Source of the DNA: an uncultured Pelagibacteraceae bacterium
GTDB lineage: Bacteria > Pseudomonadota > Alphaproteobacteria > Pelagibacterales > Pelagibacteraceae
Direction: 5' to 3'
Assembly (NCBI GenBank): GCA_902566925.1
Contig: CACFKO010000021.1
Location: 1-10,463, forward strand
Length of the DNA: 10,463 nt
The notes under the pieces were generated by a model that did no database searches, was not told the DNA's origin, and saw nothing but the letters and a program-made list of their open reading frames with translations. Positions 7,595 to 10,463 of this stretch are shown one piece after another. Position numbers and translations under genes: made by a program. Numbering within the stretch: position 1 is the stretch's first letter; every line of letters starts with the position of its first letter.

Positions 7595-8370
7595 TGAATA
7601 AAAAAATTAAAAAAATTATTGATAAAAAAAATAAATCTAAAATTGTATGTTTAACAGCATACTCAAAAAATATTGCTGAGATAGTTGATAATCATGCTGA
7701 TATAGTTTTGGTTGGCGATTCTCTGGGTTCAGTCCTTTATAATTACAAAACAACAAGAAAAGTTAATCTCAAAATGATGATTGAACACACTAAAAGTGTT
7801 AGAATGGGTGTTAAAAAAAGCCTTCTCGTAATTGATTTGCCTTATAATACATATCGAAATAAATCTGAGGCTTTAAAGAATTCAAAAGTTGCTATTAAAG
7901 AAACTAAGTGTGATGCAGTAAAAGTGGAAGGTGGAGAAAGGGTGCAACATATAGTGAGCCATTTAGTCAAAAACAAAATACCAGTTCTAGGCCATATAGG
8001 TTTAACACCACAGACTGTTAAAGGAAAATTTAAATCAGTAGGTAAATCACAAAAAGAAAAAAATAAATTAATAAGAGATGCAAAAGCTCTAGAAAAAAAT
8101 GGTGCTTTTGGAATAGTTTTAGAGTGCACTTATAGTGATATTTCAAAAAAAATTTCTAATCTTATTAAAATACCTACGATTGGAATTGGAGCTTCTGTTT
8201 ATTGTGATGGTCAAGTTTTAGTTACAGATGATATTATTGGTTTAACTGATGCTAAAATTAAATTTGTTAAAAAATACGTTGATATAAAAAAAATAATAAA
8301 TTCAGCGGTACTTAAATTTAAACAAGAGGTAAAATCTAAGAAATATCCGACAAAAAAATATTCTTACTAA
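7594..8370 (+). CDS. panB: 3-methyl-2-oxobutanoate hydroxymethyltransferase (ketopantoate hydroxymethyltransferase)
   Basis: First committed enzyme of pantothenate synthesis: transfers a hydroxymethyl group from 5,10-methylene-tetrahydrofolate to 2-oxoisovalerate, giving ketopantoate. At 258 residues it has normal length. Motifs match the family: VGDSLG with D42 and IDLPY with D81 (Mg and substrate), KVEGG with E112, GHIGLTPQ (133-140), VLECT with the catalytic E177, and PTIGIGAS followed by CDGQVLV (194-210). It is the last gene of the rightward run. It starts in a one-base overlap with the guaA stop (TAATG), so it is likely translated by coupling. Its stop overlaps the terC-like gene on the other strand by 4 bases. 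No panC is seen in the window. Confidence 0.96.
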   Translation: MNKKIKKIIDKKNKSKIVCLTAYSKNIAEIVDNHADIVLVGDSLGSVLYNYKTTRKVNLKMMIEHTKSVRMGVKKSLLVIDLPYNTYRNKSEALKNSKVAIKETKCDAVKVEGGERVQHIVSHLVKNKIPVLGHIGLTPQTVKGKFKSVGKSQKEKNKLIRDAKALEKNGAFGIVLECTYSDISKKISNLIKIPTIGIGASVYCDGQVLVTDDIIGLTDAKIKFVKKYVDIKKIINSAVLKFKQEVKSKKYPTKKYSY

Positions 8371-8381
8371 AAATATTTTTT
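8353..8381. terminator. AT-only inverted repeat spanning the panB/terC stop codons; possible bidirectional terminator
   Basis: AAAAAATATT (8353-8362) and AATATTTTTT (8372-8381) are perfect reverse complements with a 9-base loop that contains both stop codons. Whichever strand is transcribed, the hairpin ends in a run of U. The place, exactly where two operons converge with no spare DNA, fits a shared terminator. The stem lacks G:C pairs, so it is weaker than a standard intrinsic terminator. Confidence 0.35.
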
Positions 8382-8978
8382 GAAATTTTCGTTAATTGAT
8401 AAAACTTCCAAATCTACTAATCCTCCAATTACTAATTGCAGAGCTACAATTAAAATAAAACCTAGTCCTACATACGCAATCCATAAATGCTTTTGAATAT
8501 AATTAGCTAAATAAGTTGCCATAGCACCAGTTAAAATTACCGATAGGACTAATCCAAAAATCATAAATCCAAAATGACCTTTGGAAGCACCTACGACACC
8601 AATTACATTATCAAAACTAATTGTTATATCGGCAAATAAGACTTTATAAATACTTTGAATATATGAAGGTTCTTTAGATTTTTTTGTGGGGGATTTTACC
8701 TTTTTAATCTCAAAAAGATCTTTTCTTAAATCGTTTACAATCCAAATTAATAGTAAACCACCGATTATTTTTATAAAATAAAATTTAAATAAGTAGGTTG
8801 CAAATAATGCAAATATGACTTTAAAAACTAAGGCGCCTGCAACACCCCATAGTATAATTTTTCTCCTATTTTTAGGAACAAAGTTAGCAGCAATTAATCC
8901 AATAATAATTGCATTATCAGCTGCTAGTATTATATCTATGAATATAATCTGTGTGAGTATAATTAGTTCTTCAATCAA
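8367..8978 (-). CDS. TerC family integral membrane protein (YjbE-like)
   Basis: A 203-residue polytopic membrane protein. Hydrophobic segments lie at about 6-32, 41-65, 67-82, 113-130, 136-158 and 165-188, with a basic cytoplasmic-looking loop (about 89-104) between two homologous halves. Each half has the TerC signature: D15-IILAA-D21-N22 in the first and D117-ITISF-D123-N124 in the second. These acidic residues are proposed to bind metal; some TerC proteins export manganese or metallate exported enzymes, but the substrate here is unknown. The start is taken as TTG at 8978-8976: the frame has no ATG between the upstream stop (9005-9003) and the first conserved motif, and this start gives the usual family N-terminus. 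It follows the TPR gene by 53 bp and converges on panB. Confidence 0.88.
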   Translation of the reverse strand: MIEELIILTQIIFIDIILAADNAIIIGLIAANFVPKNRRKIILWGVAGALVFKVIFALFATYLFKFYFIKIIGGLLLIWIVNDLRKDLFEIKKVKSPTKKSKEPSYIQSIYKVLFADITISFDNVIGVVGASKGHFGFMIFGLVLSVILTGAMATYLANYIQKHLWIAYVGLGFILIVALQLVIGGLVDLEVLSINENFKKYF

Positions 8979-9031
8979 TAAATCTATATTAATTAAATTT
9001 TTTTATATTTCAATATTGAGAAAAGAAAATT

Positions 9032-9523
9032 TTAATACTTAGATTGTTTTGTTCCATCTATGATAGCTTTTAACTCTTCATACTCCTCACAATTACAATT
9101 TTGGAGTACCGCCAATCTTTCTTTTGCTTTCTCTGGTCTATTAGTGGATAAATATAATTCACCTAAATACTCATTTATTCCATTATGATTAGGATTTATT
9201 TTTAAACCTGAGAGGTAGTAATTCTCTGCACTTTTAAAATCCCCAAGTTTTCTAGAAGTAAAACCAAGATAATTTAAAACATCAGGATTAGAGGGATCTT
9301 TATCATTTGCTTTTAGCAATCTTTTAAAAGCTTTTTCATATTTCACTTTTGCTTTTTCAATCTTGCCTTTTTTTTCAAGTTTTTTTCCAGCTTTAACATA
9401 GTTTACTGCGGATTTGTAATTGGATTGTTTGCTTTCTTGTCCATCTCCTCCAGAACTCCCACCAGCAGCATATAGATTAGTGCTTAAAAAAAATATTGTT
9501 ATAATTATAAAAAGTTTTTTCAT
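9032..9523 (-). CDS. Exported TPR protein with C-terminal CxC motif
   Basis: A 163-residue protein with a Sec signal peptide (MKKLFIIITIFFLSTNLYA, likely cut after A19). A glycine/serine-rich linker GGSSGGDG (21-28) follows. The mature protein is made of tetratricopeptide repeats: a charged first repeat (about 35-75), a clear canonical TPR with consensus W/L-G-Y-A-F-A-P positions at about 80-113 (NYLG, GDFKSAENYY, LKINPN), and a further partial repeat (114-142). It ends with C143-N-C145 followed by EEYEELKAII. Probably periplasmic and scaffold-like; the partner is unknown. Its ATG overlaps the pxpA stop by one base, so it is translated with pxpA. It is followed by the terC-like gene. Confidence 0.85.
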   Translation of the reverse strand: MKKLFIIITIFFLSTNLYAAGGSSGGDGQESKQSNYKSAVNYVKAGKKLEKKGKIEKAKVKYEKAFKRLLKANDKDPSNPDVLNYLGFTSRKLGDFKSAENYYLSGLKINPNHNGINEYLGELYLSTNRPEKAKERLAVLQNCNCEEYEELKAIIDGTKQSKY

Positions 9524-10296
9524 TAATTAAATTTTCCTAGTTTGTTTAATGGTTTTAGCATTAAATCATTATTCATTAAATTTTGCTTAATTACTTTAGC
9601 AGTTTTTAAAGAATTTTGATTGTCACCATGTATACAGACCGAGTCTATTTCGCAAGGTATTTTTTTACCGGAGAGACAATTTATCGCCTGATTTTTTACC
9701 ATTTCTAAAACATGTTTTTTAGCTATTTCAGGGTTAGTTATCAAAGCTTCTTTTTTTGATCTAGAAACTAAATTTCCATCATCCTCATAATTTCTATCTG
9801 CAAATATTTCACAAGCTATTTTCATATCAAACTTTTTTGCAGCAATTTCCATTTTTGAACCAGTAGGTACTAAATAGATCAAATCTTTACTGATGCTTTT
9901 TATTGTTTTAGCAAGTATTTCTGCAAGCTCAATATCTTCACATGCCATATTATTTAGCGCCCCATGTGGTTTTATATGAGAAACTCTTTCATCATGCTGA
10001 CCAGCTATGTTTTGAAGTATATTATACTGATCTATTATTAAATTGATTATTTCTTTTTCAGATAAGTTTATTCTTCTTCTCCCAAAATTTTCAAGATCTT
10101 TAAAAGATGGATGAGCTCCTATGCTTACACCATTTTGTTTTGAAATTTTTATTGTAGAGTGCATTGTTTCTTCATCTCCAGCATGATAACCACAAGCTAT
10201 ACTTGCTGAATTGACAATTTTAAGTAATTCAGGATCATTTTCTATAGAATGTAATTCTGATTTTTCACCTAAATCACAATTAATATTAATTTCCAT
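9523..10296 (-). CDS. pxpA: 5-oxoprolinase subunit A (LamB/YcsF family)
   Basis: Subunit of the three-part PxpABC enzyme, which hydrolyses 5-oxoproline (pyroglutamate) to glutamate with ATP. The family N-terminus ININCDLGE is seen at 3-11, then ASIACGYHAGD (31-41), SIGAHPSF (58-65), the FGRR motif, HIKPHGALNNM (107-117), and VCIHGDNQNSL near the C-terminus. I start it at the ATG at 10296, which gives 257 residues and places the conserved INCDLGE block at the N-terminus as in relatives. An ATG at 10305 is possible, and a TTG at 10332 would run into the divergent gene and is unlikely. It leads a leftward run with the TPR and terC-like genes, and diverges from pxpB across 28 bp. Confidence 0.93.
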   Translation of the reverse strand: MEININCDLGEKSELHSIENDPELLKIVNSASIACGYHAGDEETMHSTIKISKQNGVSIGAHPSFKDLENFGRRRINLSEKEIINLIIDQYNILQNIAGQHDERVSHIKPHGALNNMACEDIELAEILAKTIKSISKDLIYLVPTGSKMEIAAKKFDMKIACEIFADRNYEDDGNLVSRSKKEALITNPEIAKKHVLEMVKNQAINCLSGKKIPCEIDSVCIHGDNQNSLKTAKVIKQNLMNNDLMLKPLNKLGKFN

Positions 10297-10311
10297 ACCT
10301 TTCATTGATAA

Positions 10312-10319
10312 AGTATAAC
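10312..10319. promoter_or_regulatory. Overlapping divergent -10-like elements between pxpA and pxpB
   Basis: TATAAC (10314-10319, plus strand) and TATACT (10317-10312, minus strand) share four bases, and each matches TATAAT at five of six positions. Usual geometry would put the rightward start near 10326, at the pxpB ATG (10325), and the leftward start near 10305, at the first candidate pxpA ATG or 9 bases before the preferred one. Neither has a good -35 hexamer. Candidate only. Confidence 0.35.
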
Positions 10320-10324
10320 ATGGG

Positions 10325-10463
10325 ATGATCAAAAATATATTAAATCTTGGCGACGCATCAATTTATTATGATTTTGGCGAACAAATAAATAAAGAAACTA
10401 ACAAAAAAGTAATTTCTTTCTTTAACAGCCTAAAGAAAGCAAATTTAGAGGAAATTATAAATT
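10325..10463 (+). CDS. pxpB: 5-oxoprolinase subunit B, N-terminal fragment (3' end outside window)
   Basis: The first 46 residues of an open frame run off the window edge. The ATG at 10325 follows an in-frame stop at 10316-10318. The peptide starts MIKNILNLGDASIYYDFGEQ and continues with a helix containing NKKVISFFNSLKK and LEEII. This matches the N-terminus of the PxpB/KipI family: a GD-s-a-x-x-v-x-F-G strand, then a helix in which residues x-V-x-x-L-x-x-x-L precede a G(V/I)xE(V/I) strand. PxpB works with PxpC and PxpA in 5-oxoproline hydrolysis. The divergent pxpA neighbour strongly supports the call; pxpC would be expected just downstream. No Shine-Dalgarno sequence; a -10-like TATAAC sits 5 bases before the ATG. 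Confidence 0.75.
   Translation, partial: MIKNILNLGDASIYYDFGEQINKETNKKVISFFNSLKKANLEEIIN

Noticed and set aside
7842..8129. Minus-strand open frame of 95 codons inside panB
   Set aside because: Antisense to conserved panB motifs; no family resemblance or initiation signal.
8815..9042. Plus-strand open frame of 75 codons over the terC start and its upstream gap
   Set aside because: Mostly antisense to terC; the short remainder in 8979-9042 is A/T-rich sequence without features.
10297..10332. TTG at 10332 as the pxpA start (adds 12 residues)
   Set aside because: It would overlap the divergent pxpB start, and family members begin just before the INCDLGE block, matching the ATG at 10296.
1..10463. 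CRISPR array, tRNA, rRNA, insertion sequence or phage genes
   Set aside because: No spaced direct repeats, cloverleaf-like segments, transposase motifs or terminal inverted repeats were seen on reading either strand; the A/T-rich short repeats are compositional.

Overview
The window looks like a piece of a streamlined, very AT-rich alphaproteobacterial genome, most likely SAR11 (Pelagibacterales). This rests on the extreme A/T bias with lysine- and isoleucine-rich proteins, almost no intergenic DNA (the longest gap is 74 bp), many stop/start overlaps, few visible Shine-Dalgarno sequences, and the gene content. The taxonomic call is an inference from style and gene families, not from a marker gene search.

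Layout: (1) 1-251, the 3' end of alaS (+), converging with and overlapping icd (-, 243-1457), a eukaryote-like NADP isocitrate dehydrogenase. (2) From a 74-bp divergent gap, a tightly packed rightward run of eight genes: psd, pssA, a GT8-like glycosyltransferase, rlmE, guaB, a small exported TPR-like protein, guaA and panB (1532-8370). Gene junctions are +1, -1, 0, +37, -14, -17 and -1 nt, so translational coupling is likely. The only gap is the 37 bp before guaB, which may hold an internal promoter. (3) A leftward run pxpA, exported TPR protein, terC-like membrane protein (10296 down to 8367), converging on panB with interlocked stop codons inside an AT-only hairpin. (4) From 10325 to the edge, the start of pxpB (+), divergent from pxpA.

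How the genes work together: psd and pssA are consecutive enzymes of phosphatidylethanolamine synthesis (CDP-diacylglycerol to phosphatidylserine to PE). guaB and guaA are the two steps from IMP to GMP. panB starts pantothenate/CoA synthesis. rlmE methylates 23S rRNA. pxpA and pxpB are two subunits of the prokaryotic 5-oxoprolinase. No mobile element, phage gene, CRISPR array, tRNA or rRNA gene was recognised.

Most notable points: the IMP dehydrogenase lacks the whole regulatory CBS module. A small exported TPR-like protein with a cysteine pair is wedged, overlapping on both sides, between guaB and guaA. An uncharacterised GT8-like glycosyltransferase is coupled to the PE pathway genes. rlmE starts with TTG directly after the in-frame stop of the glycosyltransferase. 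pxpA and pxpB diverge from a gap of only 28 bp that holds two overlapping -10-like elements, suggesting leaderless or near-leaderless transcripts. Otherwise this is mostly housekeeping DNA, and I do not see convincing evidence for a wholly new system.
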